Shown one piece after another: positions 43,914-52,371 of a DNA stretch of 64,000 nt. This DNA is from JAPOUP01 sp026708635 (GTDB lineage Bacteria; Pseudomonadota; Alphaproteobacteria; Rhodobacterales; Rhodobacteraceae). The first letter of the stretch is position 1; the number at the start of each line of letters is the position of its first letter. Made by a program: the position numbers and the translations under genes. The notes beneath the pieces are model-generated. The model did not search any database and was not told the DNA's origin. It worked only from the letters and a program-made list of their open reading frames with translations. The DNA is taken from contig OZ241336.1 in assembly GCA_965200115.1 (NCBI GenBank), positions 2,294,001 through 2,358,000 of the forward strand, read 5' to 3'.

Positions 43914-45089
43914 ATGACCAATGTCGTAATCGCATCGGCGGCGCGCACCGCGGTCGGAAGTTTCAACGGCTCGTTCGCCAACACCCCCGCGCACGACCTC
44001 GGTTCGACGGCAATCAAGGCCGCGGTCCAGCGCGCCGGAGTTGAACCCAAAGACGTTTCGGAAGTCATACTTGGCCAGATCCTCACCGCCGGGCAGGGGC
44101 AGAATCCCGCGCGCCAGGCCTCGGTGAACGCGGGCATTCCAGTCGAGAGTCCCGCCTGGGGCATCAACCAACTCTGCGGATCGGGCCTGCGCGCGGTTGC
44201 GCTCGGCTGCCAGCATATACAGCTCGGTGACGCTGGAATCGTCGTTGCGGGCGGCCAGGAGAGCATGTCCACGGCACCGCATTGCGCCCATCTCAGGGCG
44301 GGCGTCAAAATGGGCGGCGCCGATTTCGCGGACACGATGATCAAGGACGCGCTGACCGACGCCTTCCATGGCTACCACATGGGCAGCACCGCGGAGAACG
44401 TCGCCAGGCAATGGCAGCTCTCGCGGGAAGAGCAGGACGCTTTCGCGGTTGCCAGCCAGAACAAGGCGGAGGCCGCGCAGAAAGACGGAAAATTCGCCGA
44501 CGAGATCACCCCGCATACGGTCAGGACCCGCAAGGGCGAGGTGGTGGTGGAATCAGATGAATACATTCGCCATGGCGCAACGGTCGAGAATATGCGCAAG
44601 CTCAGGCCCGCCTTTGACAGGGAGGGGACGGTAACGGCGGGCAATGCGTCGGGAATCAATGACGGCGCGGCCGCCGTTGTGCTGATGGGCGCGGGCGAGG
44701 CCGAGAAACGCGGCATCGAGCCCATGGCCCGCATCGTTAGCTACGCGACAGCGGGTGTCGATCCGTCGATAATGGGCACTGGCCCGATTCCAGCTTCCAG
44801 AAAGGCCCTGGAAAGAGCCGGCTGGAAAGTCGACGACCTTGATCTTGTCGAAGCCAACGAGGCTTTCGCCGCCCAGGCCTGCGCGGTGAACAAGGACATG
44901 GGCTGGAGCACCGATATCGTTAACGTAAACGGCGGGGCTATCGCCATAGGCCATCCGGTCGGCGCGTCCGGTGCCCGCGTCCTTACAACGCTTCTGTTCG
45001 AGATGCGCCGCCGCGGCGCCGGGAGAGGCCTGGCCACGCTCTGCATCGGCGGAGGCATGGGCGTCGCCATGTGCGTCGAGCGGCCGTGA
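43914..45089 (+). CDS. phaA: Acetyl-CoA acetyltransferase (beta-ketothiolase)
   Basis: PhaA condenses two acetyl-CoA to acetoacetyl-CoA, the first step of polyhydroxybutyrate synthesis. The 391-residue protein has all three catalytic residues: Cys88 (NQLCGSG), His347 (IGHPVGASGAR) and Cys377 (LCIGGG). These are the positions known from the Zoogloea enzyme, shifted by one. AGGA precedes the ATG. phaB follows after 129 nt on the same strand. The synthase phaC is not in the window. Confidence 0.93.
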   Translation: MTNVVIASAARTAVGSFNGSFANTPAHDLGSTAIKAAVQRAGVEPKDVSEVILGQILTAGQGQNPARQASVNAGIPVESPAWGINQLCGSGLRAVALGCQHIQLGDAGIVVAGGQESMSTAPHCAHLRAGVKMGGADFADTMIKDALTDAFHGYHMGSTAENVARQWQLSREEQDAFAVASQNKAEAAQKDGKFADEITPHTVRTRKGEVVVESDEYIRHGATVENMRKLRPAFDREGTVTAGNASGINDGAAAVVLMGAGEAEKRGIEPMARIVSYATAGVDPSIMGTGPIPASRKALERAGWKVDDLDLVEANEAFAAQACAVNKDMGWSTDIVNVNGGAIAIGHPVGASGARVLTTLLFEMRRRGAGRGLATLCIGGGMGVAMCVERP

Positions 45090-45218
45090 CCACGTGCGGG
45101 ATCACCCCGCGGACCCGGGGCAACACCCGGCTCCGCTTTCCGGATGCGCATCCCGTAGCGGAAGCGTTCACGGAACATCTATGAGATTACACCGATTACA
45201 CTTGGAGGAAACCTAATC

Positions 45219-45941
45219 ATGGGACGTGTAGCCTTGGTTACCGGCGGCAGCCGCGGCATCGGAGAAGCGATCTCAAAGGCCCTACATGCGGACGGTTACA
45301 GTGTCGCGGCGACGTATGCCGGCAACGAAGAGAAAGCCGCCGCCTTCACGAAGGAGACGGGAATCCGGACGTACAGGTGGAACGTCGCGGACTATGGGGA
45401 GTCAAAAGAGGGCCTCGCCCGGGTCGAAGCCGACCTGGGTCCGATAGACGTCGTGGTCGCCAACGCGGGAATAACGCGGGACGCTCCGTTCCACAGAATG
45501 ACCCCCGAACAGTGGCAACAGGTCATAGACACGAACCTCACCGGTGTGTTCAATACCGTGCATCCGGTCTGGCCGGGCATGCGCGAGCGAAAATTCGGGC
45601 GGATCATCGTGATCAGTTCGGTCAACGGACAGAAGGGTCAGTTCGCGCAGGTCAATTACGCCGCCACCAAGGCCGGTGATATCGGCATAGTAAGGTCCCT
45701 TGCGCAGGAAGGGGCCCGAAACGGCATAACGGCGAACGCCGTCTGTCCCGGCTACATCGCAACCGAGATGGTTATGGCCGTTCCGGAAAAGGTCAGGCAA
45801 TCGATAATCGCGCAGATTCCGGCGGGGCGTCTGGGAGAGCCGGAGGAAGTAGCGCGCTGCGTGGTGTTTCTGGCCTCGGAGGAGGCCGCCTTCATAAACG
45901 GATCCACAATCTCGGCCAACGGTGCGCAGTTCTTTGCGTAA
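45219..45941 (+). CDS. phaB: Acetoacetyl-CoA reductase
   Basis: PhaB reduces acetoacetyl-CoA to (R)-3-hydroxybutyryl-CoA with NADPH. It is an SDR of 240 residues with the cofactor motif GGSRGIG (residues 9-15), the NAG strand, and catalytic Ser134, Tyr147 and Lys151 (NYAATKAG). The stretch FNTVHPVWPGMRERKFGRII is typical of PhaB and distinguishes it from FabG. GGAGG lies 9 nt upstream of the ATG. Confidence 0.92.
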   Translation: MGRVALVTGGSRGIGEAISKALHADGYSVAATYAGNEEKAAAFTKETGIRTYRWNVADYGESKEGLARVEADLGPIDVVVANAGITRDAPFHRMTPEQWQQVIDTNLTGVFNTVHPVWPGMRERKFGRIIVISSVNGQKGQFAQVNYAATKAGDIGIVRSLAQEGARNGITANAVCPGYIATEMVMAVPEKVRQSIIAQIPAGRLGEPEEVARCVVFLASEEAAFINGSTISANGAQFFA

Positions 45942-46118
45942 CCGCCTCGATAGCGCTCGACATCATCAGCCAACCCGGAAAAGTTCGCTCGCGTCCTATG
46001 TCCCGCTTTCGGGGCGGTGTTTCACGTCGCGCCGGACAACTTTCTCCGACAGGCCTTGCCATGACGCCGGAAGGCAGCGGACCGGCGCGCCGGTCGCCAG
46101 CCCCGTCGTGAATTACGG

Positions 46119-46625
46119 ATGATGGCTGAAATCCGGCCGATGCGCGCGCCGGACGGCCCGGCCGTGCTCGCGATCTATGGCGGCTGCATCGCCAAAGGCC
46201 ATGCCAGCTTCGAGGAAACCGCGCCCGTCTGGAGCGAGTGGGACGCCAGCCATCTCGCACGCTGCCGGCTAGTGGCGGAAGAGGACCGCACGGTAGTCGG
46301 CTGGGCAGCGCTTTCGCCGGTCTCCTCGCGGTACGTCTACGCCGGCGTCGGCGAGGTATCGATCTATCTCGCCGGCGGCGTGCGCGGCCGTGGCGTAGGC
46401 GGTCGGCTCCTCGACACACTGATCGAAGCCTCGGAGGCCGCCGGCCTCTGGACACTCCAGGCTGGCATCTTCCCCGAGAACGCCGCCAGCATCGCGCTGC
46501 ACCGGAAATGCGGCTTCCGCCAGGTGGGCATCCGCGAACGCCTCGGACGCATGACCCACGGTCCCCAAGCCGGAGAGTGGCGCGACGTCATGCTGCTGGA
46601 ACGGCGCAGCCCGGTGGTGGTTTGA
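46119..46625 (+). CDS. GNAT acetyltransferase, phosphinothricin-acetyltransferase-like
   Basis: This is a GNAT-fold N-acetyltransferase of 168 residues. The acetyl-CoA site is VRGRGVGGRLLDTLIE and the C-terminal part IALHRKCGFRQVGIRERLGR matches the PAT/YncA group, which acetylates phosphinothricin, methionine sulfoximine or related compounds. The true substrate cannot be assigned. Two ATGs lie in tandem at 46119 and 46122 and either could be used. It stands alone, 177 nt after phaB. Confidence 0.85.
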   Translation: MMAEIRPMRAPDGPAVLAIYGGCIAKGHASFEETAPVWSEWDASHLARCRLVAEEDRTVVGWAALSPVSSRYVYAGVGEVSIYLAGGVRGRGVGGRLLDTLIEASEAAGLWTLQAGIFPENAASIALHRKCGFRQVGIRERLGRMTHGPQAGEWRDVMLLERRSPVVV

Positions 46626-47211
46626 CCGCCGCGCAAAGCCGGGTACCGATACCCCATCCACACAGGCCCGGAACGAAAGTCCCCTTACCGGATTCGGATC
46701 TACGTTCGGGTAGGGCAAGAGATCCCGCCCCCCCACGATCCGGCTGGGCCCAAACGGACCATAGCTATACGGAAATACAGCCCGCGCGATTTTCCTTCCC
46801 CATGGCAGAAGAAAATACGGAACGAAACAAGAACCGAACGCGGACGCCCCGCCGGCGGGCTAGACATCACTTACACGGCCACGCGGGCCTGTATCGGCCG
46901 CGGAATCGCTGTTTCGGGGTGGGCGCCGCGTGGAGGTGGGAACTCTGATGGTTACGTATTTCGATCGGGCGTCGGAAACAGTGGCGCGGACCATATGGAT
47001 GCATGAACAGATAGCTAAATGCAGCGAATTGAGATCATCGCGGGTTTCGGCTCGAGTTGCGTAAAGCCATAACCGGCGTCCCGCTCGCATCGCCGAGCCT
47101 CCGCGCACTTGCGTTGGAACGGGCACGGCGGGACCGCATGATTCGGCACCCCGCTTCGAGACCAGGTTAAAGGCGCGGGCGGAGCGGTCCAATGACAGAT
47201 GGTGAACTTGG
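46626..47211. other. Spacer between the GNAT and DUF465 genes
   Basis: About 590 bp with no supported gene. It contains copy B of the 32-bp dispersed repeat (47029-47060), which suggests an old mobile-element fragment. Confidence 0.5.
47029..47060. repeat. Dispersed 32-bp repeat, copy B
   Basis: This copy matches 7411-7442 at 29 of 32 positions in the same orientation (TTGAGATCATCGCGG...). No open frame or inverted repeat is attached. The shared segment is the only visible trace of a common element at the two loci. Confidence 0.6.
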
Positions 47212-47379
47212 TCAGGCCTCCGTCAAGCGGTGGATCTCTTCCTTAATTCGGAGCTTCTGCTTCTTTAATTGGGTGAGACGCAGCTGGTCGAAGCCGGGAT
47301 GACGCTGTGCGTCCTCCACCTGGGCCTTGAGATTTTCGTGTTTCTTCTGAAGTTCCTCCAGGTGCGAGCCCAATGCCAT
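47212..47379 (-). CDS. DUF465 family small coiled-coil protein
   Basis: This is a protein of 55 residues with the short DUF465 (YdcH-like) pattern: MALGSHLEELQKKHENLKAQ, then FDQLRLTQLKKQKLRIKEEI. It should form a helical hairpin. The function of the family is unknown. The ATG at 47379 is preferred to the longer frame because GAGGAG lies just upstream. A good promoter candidate is at 47411-47439, giving a short leader. Confidence 0.88.
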   Translation of the reverse strand: MALGSHLEELQKKHENLKAQVEDAQRHPGFDQLRLTQLKKQKLRIKEEIHRLTEA

Positions 47380-47410
47380 ATCGTCCGTTCTCCTCTTTAG
47401 GTGCATCACA

Positions 47411-47439
47411 ATTCTATCATCAAACACATGGCCTGTCAC
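47411..47439 (-). promoter_or_regulatory. Candidate promoter of the DUF465 gene
   Basis: On the minus strand GTGACA (47434-47439) and TAGAAT (47411-47416) are exactly 17 nt apart, each five of six matches to consensus. The transcript would start about 25 nt before the ATG. Confidence 0.6.
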
Positions 47440-47646
47440 CGGAACGTTGCGCGAATCAATGAATGCATAACGAATTGGTGATCTACCGGCAGCGGCAGAC
47501 AGGATATCTTTAGAGATCTCGGTGAGTCCGCCGAAACGGCCGGGCTATCCGCATGGAAACCGCCCAAAAGGCGCCGTAACACCGATATACGCACCACCTC
47601 GGCCCCAACCGTTCGTGAAATCAATTGCCCAAACATTGCAGAGTGG

Positions 47647-48414
47647 TCAGCTCCAATCCACCTCCAGCCCAGCACCGCCGCGCAACACCGCTTCGACTTC
47701 CTCCGAATAACCGTCACTCGCGGAACTATGCCGGTCGCCGCTATGTAGCACCACCGGCGCGAGCAGCCGGAAACTTCCCCGGGCACCCTTTCGGGCACGG
47801 AGAATTACAAGCCGCGCCGACCGCTTCCGTCTCGGAAGTAGCGGGAGAACACGCATGTCTCCCACCCTGCCGTCACAGGCGGACAGCAGTTCCGGAAGCC
47901 GCTCGGCGGACTGGATGACATGTAGAAGTCCTTTGGGCAGCAGCCTTCGGACAGCCGAGTCAATCCATTCCACCAATGATATGGTCCCGCCCAGAGCCGT
48001 CTCGCGTCCGGGAGTTGAGGAACACGTGCCCCGGCTTCGATCAAAATAGGGAGGATTCGCGATCACGTGATCGAAACGCCGTTGGCGCAGTTCCAGCGGC
48101 ATCGACTGGATGTCACCCTCAATTACCTCGATGTCCATTCGGTTCTCGGCCGCGTTGCGCCGGGCGAGAGCCGCGCAAACCGGCTGAAGTTCCAGACCGG
48201 TGATCCCAAGCCCGGGGATCCGTGCCGCGAGACTCAGCGAAGCCACTCCGACGCCACATCCCAGGTCGAGCACCTTCTGCCCCGGGCCAGCGTCTATCAC
48301 CGATGCCAGGATAACGGGGTCGATGCCCGCCCGGTATCCCCGCACCGGCTGGAGGACCCGCAGCCGACCGCCGAGAAACGCGTCCCGGGTCAGGTCCCCC
48401 TCACAGTCCGGCAT
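47647..48414 (-). CDS. TrmN6-like SAM-dependent methyltransferase
   Basis: This is a class I methyltransferase of 255 residues in the TrmN6/YfiC group, which methylates N6 of adenine 37 in tRNA(Val) in E. coli. It has the SAM-binding VLDLGCGVGVASLSL and the catalytic NPPY motif (HVIANPPYFDRS) of N6-adenine methylases. GYRAGIDPVILA is the typical substrate-side motif. The ATG at 48414 (MPDCEGDLTRDAF) overlaps the end of the DUF2007 gene by 14 nt. Confidence 0.87.
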   Translation of the reverse strand: MPDCEGDLTRDAFLGGRLRVLQPVRGYRAGIDPVILASVIDAGPGQKVLDLGCGVGVASLSLAARIPGLGITGLELQPVCAALARRNAAENRMDIEVIEGDIQSMPLELRQRRFDHVIANPPYFDRSRGTCSSTPGRETALGGTISLVEWIDSAVRRLLPKGLLHVIQSAERLPELLSACDGRVGDMRVLPLLPRRKRSARLVILRARKGARGSFRLLAPVVLHSGDRHSSASDGYSEEVEAVLRGGAGLEVDWS

Positions 48415-48616
48415 CGACACCGTTGTCACGCAGGATCGCCACGGCCCGAAAATGATCCCGGTCCGACACAAGAAGCCGGCGCGGCAATATGCCTATGGAG
48501 CCCTCAAGCACGCTCATATGGACGTCCATCAAAAAGGACTGTATGTTCTCGCCCTCTAGCAGGGCCGTGGCATAGGCGATCACCGTTGGGTCATTGCTGC
48601 GCAATAGCTCTTTCAT
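48401..48616 (-). CDS. DUF2007 domain protein
   Basis: This is a protein of 71 residues with the DUF2007 pattern (MKELLRSNDPTVIAYATALL, then RRLLVSDRDHFRAVAILRDN). The family resembles a small signal-transduction domain and has no established function. It lies divergently from ispB, with only 55 nt between the start codons, and overlaps the methyltransferase gene downstream. Confidence 0.87.
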   Translation of the reverse strand: MKELLRSNDPTVIAYATALLEGENIQSFLMDVHMSVLEGSIGILPRRLLVSDRDHFRAVAILRDNGVDAGL

Positions 48617-48671
48617 GATTCCGGTTTAGAGCAGGGATCACGACATTGTCGAGGGTCCCGGCAAGGCGGTA

Positions 48672-49673
48672 ATGGCACTGGATCGGTTGCAGGTGAACCC
48701 GGTTGAGCGGCTGGCGGCGAAGCTGGCGGACGATCTGGAAGAGGTGAGCGGTCTTATTCGCGTACGCATGTCCTCCGAACATGCGCCGCGGATCCCCGAA
48801 GTGACCGCGCATCTTCTGGAGGCGGGCGGCAAAAGAATCAGACCGTTACTGACGCTGGCCGCGGCCCGAATGCTCGATTACCGCGGAACATACCACGTGA
48901 ATCTCGCGGCGGCGGTTGAGTTCATCCACACGGCAACGTTATTGCACGACGATGTCGTGGACGAAAGCGTTCGGCGGCGCGGCAGGCCGGCGGCGAACCT
49001 GCTATGGGACAACAAGTCCAGTATTCTGGTCGGTGACTACCTTTTCGCCCGCGCTTTCAAGCTCATGGTGGAGACGGGATGCCTTCGCGTGCTCGACGTT
49101 CTCTCGAACGCCGCCGCCCTGATCGCGGAGGGCGAAGTCCTCCAGCTGACGGCCTCACACGATCTCGGAACCGATGAAAACCTCTATCTGAGAATTATCC
49201 GGGGCAAGACAGCCGCATTGTTTTCGGCGGCGACCAAGGCAGGCGGCGAGATCGCCGGAGCGGGCGAAACGCACGCCAGGGCACTGTTCAACTACGGTGA
49301 CGCTTTGGGCATCGCGTTCCAGATCGCCGACGACCTTCTCGATTACGAAGGCAACATTACGGATACGGGCAAGAATGTCGGCGACGACTTCCGGCAACGC
49401 AAGTTAACCCTGCCCGTGATAAAGGCCGTCGCAAAGGCCAGCGATAGCGAAAGAGACTTCTGGTCAAGGGTTATCGAGAGCGGCACCCAGCGTGACGGCG
49501 ACCTCGAATACGCGCTGTCATGCCTGGCACGACATAACGCGATGGAGGAATCCCGGCACGATGCCCTGTCGTGGGCCCGCAGGGCACGGGAGGCGATCTC
49601 GAAACTGCCGCGGCACGAAATCCGCGATATTCTCCAGGATCTTGCCGACCATGCGGTTGCGCGACTCAGTTGA
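48672..49673 (+). CDS. ispB: Polyprenyl diphosphate synthase (octa/decaprenyl type)
   Basis: This enzyme makes the long isoprenoid side chain of ubiquinone. The 333-residue protein has the first Asp-rich motif DDVVD (residues 93-97) in LLHDDVVDESVRRRGRPAAN and the second in FQIADDLLDYEG. Chain length (C40 or C50) cannot be determined by eye. It is convergent with ispE, and the two genes overlap by 8 bp at their 3' ends. Confidence 0.92.
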   Translation: MALDRLQVNPVERLAAKLADDLEEVSGLIRVRMSSEHAPRIPEVTAHLLEAGGKRIRPLLTLAAARMLDYRGTYHVNLAAAVEFIHTATLLHDDVVDESVRRRGRPAANLLWDNKSSILVGDYLFARAFKLMVETGCLRVLDVLSNAAALIAEGEVLQLTASHDLGTDENLYLRIIRGKTAALFSAATKAGGEIAGAGETHARALFNYGDALGIAFQIADDLLDYEGNITDTGKNVGDDFRQRKLTLPVIKAVAKASDSERDFWSRVIESGTQRDGDLEYALSCLARHNAMEESRHDALSWARRAREAISKLPRHEIRDILQDLADHAVARLS

Positions 49674-50472
49674 CCCGCGCATCAATGGTTACGGTATCGC
49701 GCACCCACCAGTGCGGGCGGGCCGCCGAGATTTCCGCCGCCGCCAGCCCGGCCGCGTCCCGATCGGGGTAAAGGCCGTAGCAGGACGTTCCCGAACCGGT
49801 CATGCGCGCGACCGTTGCGCCGGACAGCGCGGACAGCGCCTCGCCAACCTGAGGAACGAGTTGAACGGCGGCCTCCTGCAGGTCATTGCGCTGTTCACCC
49901 AGCCAGGCCGCGAAACTGGCCGGATCAGGCCAGTCGGGGAGAACCCCCATGCTTGAGTGGTCTGTCCGGCGAAGCGACCTAAAAACCTCGCCGGTCGCGA
50001 TGGAAAGACCGGGATTGATCAAGACCAGGTGACAGGCCGGAACCCCGATCAAACGATCCAGATCATTACCCACACCCCGCATTCTCTGCGGTCCGGCCCA
50101 AAGACAGACGGGTACGTCCGCCCCAATCGACGCGGCCGCGTCACGACGACCGAACCTGCGAAGCACCACCGCGGCGTCGGCGGATCCGCCGCCAAGCCCC
50201 GCGCCATGGGGAAGGTTCTTTTCCAGTACGATCCTGCATCTGGCTTCAGCGGCGCATGCCGCCCGCCAAGCCAGGTTGCGGTGGTCCTCCGGAACGCCTT
50301 CGGCGAATGGCCCGGTGACCTCAACCGACAGTTCACGCGCGTCATGAAACCATAGACGATCACCGATATCGGCGAATACCACAAGCGAATCGAGCTGATG
50401 ATACCCATCGGCCCGCCGGCCGGTTACGTGCAGGGTTAGATTTACTTTGGCGTATGCGAATGACTCATCCAT
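49666..50472 (-). CDS. ispE: 4-diphosphocytidyl-2-C-methyl-D-erythritol kinase
   Basis: IspE is a GHMP-family kinase of the non-mevalonate isoprenoid pathway. The 268-residue protein begins DESFAYAKVNLTLHVTGRRA, with the substrate Lys in AKVNL, and has the ATP-binding PHGAGLGGGSADAA. The ATG at 50472 lies inside the end of the TPR gene (8-nt overlap), so the two are coupled. A longer frame adds unrelated residues. It supplies precursors used by the neighbouring IspB. Confidence 0.92.
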   Translation of the reverse strand: MDESFAYAKVNLTLHVTGRRADGYHQLDSLVVFADIGDRLWFHDARELSVEVTGPFAEGVPEDHRNLAWRAACAAEARCRIVLEKNLPHGAGLGGGSADAAVVLRRFGRRDAAASIGADVPVCLWAGPQRMRGVGNDLDRLIGVPACHLVLINPGLSIATGEVFRSLRRTDHSSMGVLPDWPDPASFAAWLGEQRNDLQEAAVQLVPQVGEALSALSGATVARMTGSGTSCYGLYPDRDAAGLAAAEISAARPHWWVRDTVTIDARVN

Positions 50473-52249
50473 CCTTGACCACAGGTTCCAGCGAGGATAC
50501 GCTTTCCTCCTCAAGGACCGCGTCCAGCCCTATGTCGAGCTTACGCCGGATGCGGCGGGCGTCCTCCTCCTCAGGATCGAACGAAAGCGCCCGTCTCCAT
50601 TGGAATTCAGCTTCAAATCTGCGGCCCACAGCCCAGTAAGCGTCGCCGAGATGGTCGTTGACAACGGGATCGACCGGTCCAAGCTCAACGGCGCGTTCCA
50701 AATTCATCACCGCCTCCTCATACCGCCCCATGCGGTAATGCGCCCAACCCAGGCTATCTATTATATAGTAGGCTTCCGGCCTTGCGGCGACGGCTTCCTC
50801 TATCATTGCGAGAGCCTCGTCCAGATTGATGCCCATCTCGACAAGGCTGTAGCCCAGGTAATTTAGAACATCGGGAGCGCCGGGCTCCAGTTCCAGCGCC
50901 CCGCGGAAGTCGGCTTCAGCCTGCTCCCAACGCCCTTCGCGCTCGTGTGTGATGCCGCGAACGAAATACAGGCGCCAGCTCGGCTCTTTGCCGGCCTCCT
51001 CATAGAGCGCCACGGCGGCGTCATATGCATCCGTTGCCATGTCATAACGCTCCAAGCCACGAAGTGTGTGACCGAGAGCGATGCGGACATTCGCCGCCTG
51101 CGGCTCGACCTCCACAAGCCGCTCGAGGACCTCTACGGCGGCTTCGGTCCTGCCGGACGCGCGAAGCGCGTCCGCACGACCGATTTCCGCTGTCGTGAAT
51201 GAATGGTGGTCGCGGGGAACCCGGTTGTAGGTTTCCGTGGCGAGTTCATAGCGGTTAAGCATTACCAAAAGATCGGCACTCAGCAGCATGGCATCGACAT
51301 TGTCGGGATTTAGGTATTCGGCGACCCGGCTGTACTTAAGGATGTGATGGGCGCGCACGCTTCCGTCCATTTGCAGCAGATTGGCGATATGCAAATAAAC
51401 CTCAGCCGCTCCGTCCGTCGCATTGCGTACGGCATCGAATCCGGCGACGTCCTCCTCGACCAGCTGGCTCTTGAGTCTTTCCACTTTCGGATCCAGTGCC
51501 CCGCCAAAACTCCGCTCAAGAAGATCAAGCGCCTCGGAACCGCGCCCCAATTGGTTCAGCACCTGAGCGAATGCCACGATACCTTCGCGGCCCAGCTCGC
51601 CACGCCGATCAAGATCCGACAGTATGGCTTCAGCGCCCTCATAGTCACCCACCAGCGTTTGAGCGAGCGCTTTGTGCATGAGCCCGAACACTTCCATTCC
51701 CTGGCTGGCGACAGTGGCTTCGAAGCTCTCGAGAGCCTCGGACATCCGGCCCTGCCCCAGTTTCGCCCAAGCGACCAGAAGGCCGTCGATAAGGGTTTCC
51801 TGCCCATCGGACTCGAGGACCTCAAGCACCCTCTGGAAGTCACCGCGCTTGAAAGCTTCGGCGAGAAGCACCATACCCGCAACCGAGTTTGAACCGGAAC
51901 GCTCCGCCAGCTGACGTGCGGCGGCGACCGCCCGGTCGACTTGGCCAAGTCCGAGGTACGCCATGGCGGCGCGTTCCATTAGCACCGGGTTGCGTGGATC
52001 TTCCGTCAAAGCAAGCGCATACCGATCCGCCGCCGTTCGGTAGTCGGCGAAGAGACAGGCGTGGTGGGCGGAAAGATATGACCCCGCGGCAATCCGTGAC
52101 GGAGCTGTCCCAGCCGATCCGGGAGCGTCGGAATACGCGCAGTCCTGCCTATCGATCGGGACGGGCCCGTTCTGGCCCTGCACAGGAACCGCCATACCAA
52201 CACCGAGTGCGGCGAGAGCGAGGGAATACAGTAAGGATCGCATCTGCAT
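50465..52249 (-). CDS. Exported tetratricopeptide-repeat protein
   Basis: This is a 594-residue protein with an N-terminal signal peptide (MRSLLYSLALAALGVGMAVP...VQG) followed by many TPR units. The clearest are near the C-terminus (PDVLNYLGYSLVEMGINLDE, AYYIIDSLGWAHYRMGRYEE). The protein is therefore periplasmic or outer-membrane associated and probably a scaffold. A conserved TPR protein next to ispE and ETF-QO is usual in Rhodobacterales, though its role is not established. No lipobox Cys is seen. Confidence 0.88.
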   Translation of the reverse strand: MQMRSLLYSLALAALGVGMAVPVQGQNGPVPIDRQDCAYSDAPGSAGTAPSRIAAGSYLSAHHACLFADYRTAADRYALALTEDPRNPVLMERAAMAYLGLGQVDRAVAAARQLAERSGSNSVAGMVLLAEAFKRGDFQRVLEVLESDGQETLIDGLLVAWAKLGQGRMSEALESFEATVASQGMEVFGLMHKALAQTLVGDYEGAEAILSDLDRRGELGREGIVAFAQVLNQLGRGSEALDLLERSFGGALDPKVERLKSQLVEEDVAGFDAVRNATDGAAEVYLHIANLLQMDGSVRAHHILKYSRVAEYLNPDNVDAMLLSADLLVMLNRYELATETYNRVPRDHHSFTTAEIGRADALRASGRTEAAVEVLERLVEVEPQAANVRIALGHTLRGLERYDMATDAYDAAVALYEEAGKEPSWRLYFVRGITHEREGRWEQAEADFRGALELEPGAPDVLNYLGYSLVEMGINLDEALAMIEEAVAARPEAYYIIDSLGWAHYRMGRYEEAVMNLERAVELGPVDPVVNDHLGDAYWAVGRRFEAEFQWRRALSFDPEEEDARRIRRKLDIGLDAVLEEESVSSLEPVVKDG

Positions 52250-52371
52250 TTGCGTGCCCCATCATTCGGATGCAGCGCACCCTAAAGCACTTCCAGGCTT
52301 CAGACAATGTTACGCGACGGCGTCACGGACGCATAATGCGGCCGTCCACGGAAGACCGGAGCCCTTCCACG

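Noticed and set aside
47436..47798. 120-codon minus frame upstream of the DUF465 gene
   Set aside because: It overlaps the end of the TrmN6-like gene and the DUF465 promoter, and has no protein-like pattern.
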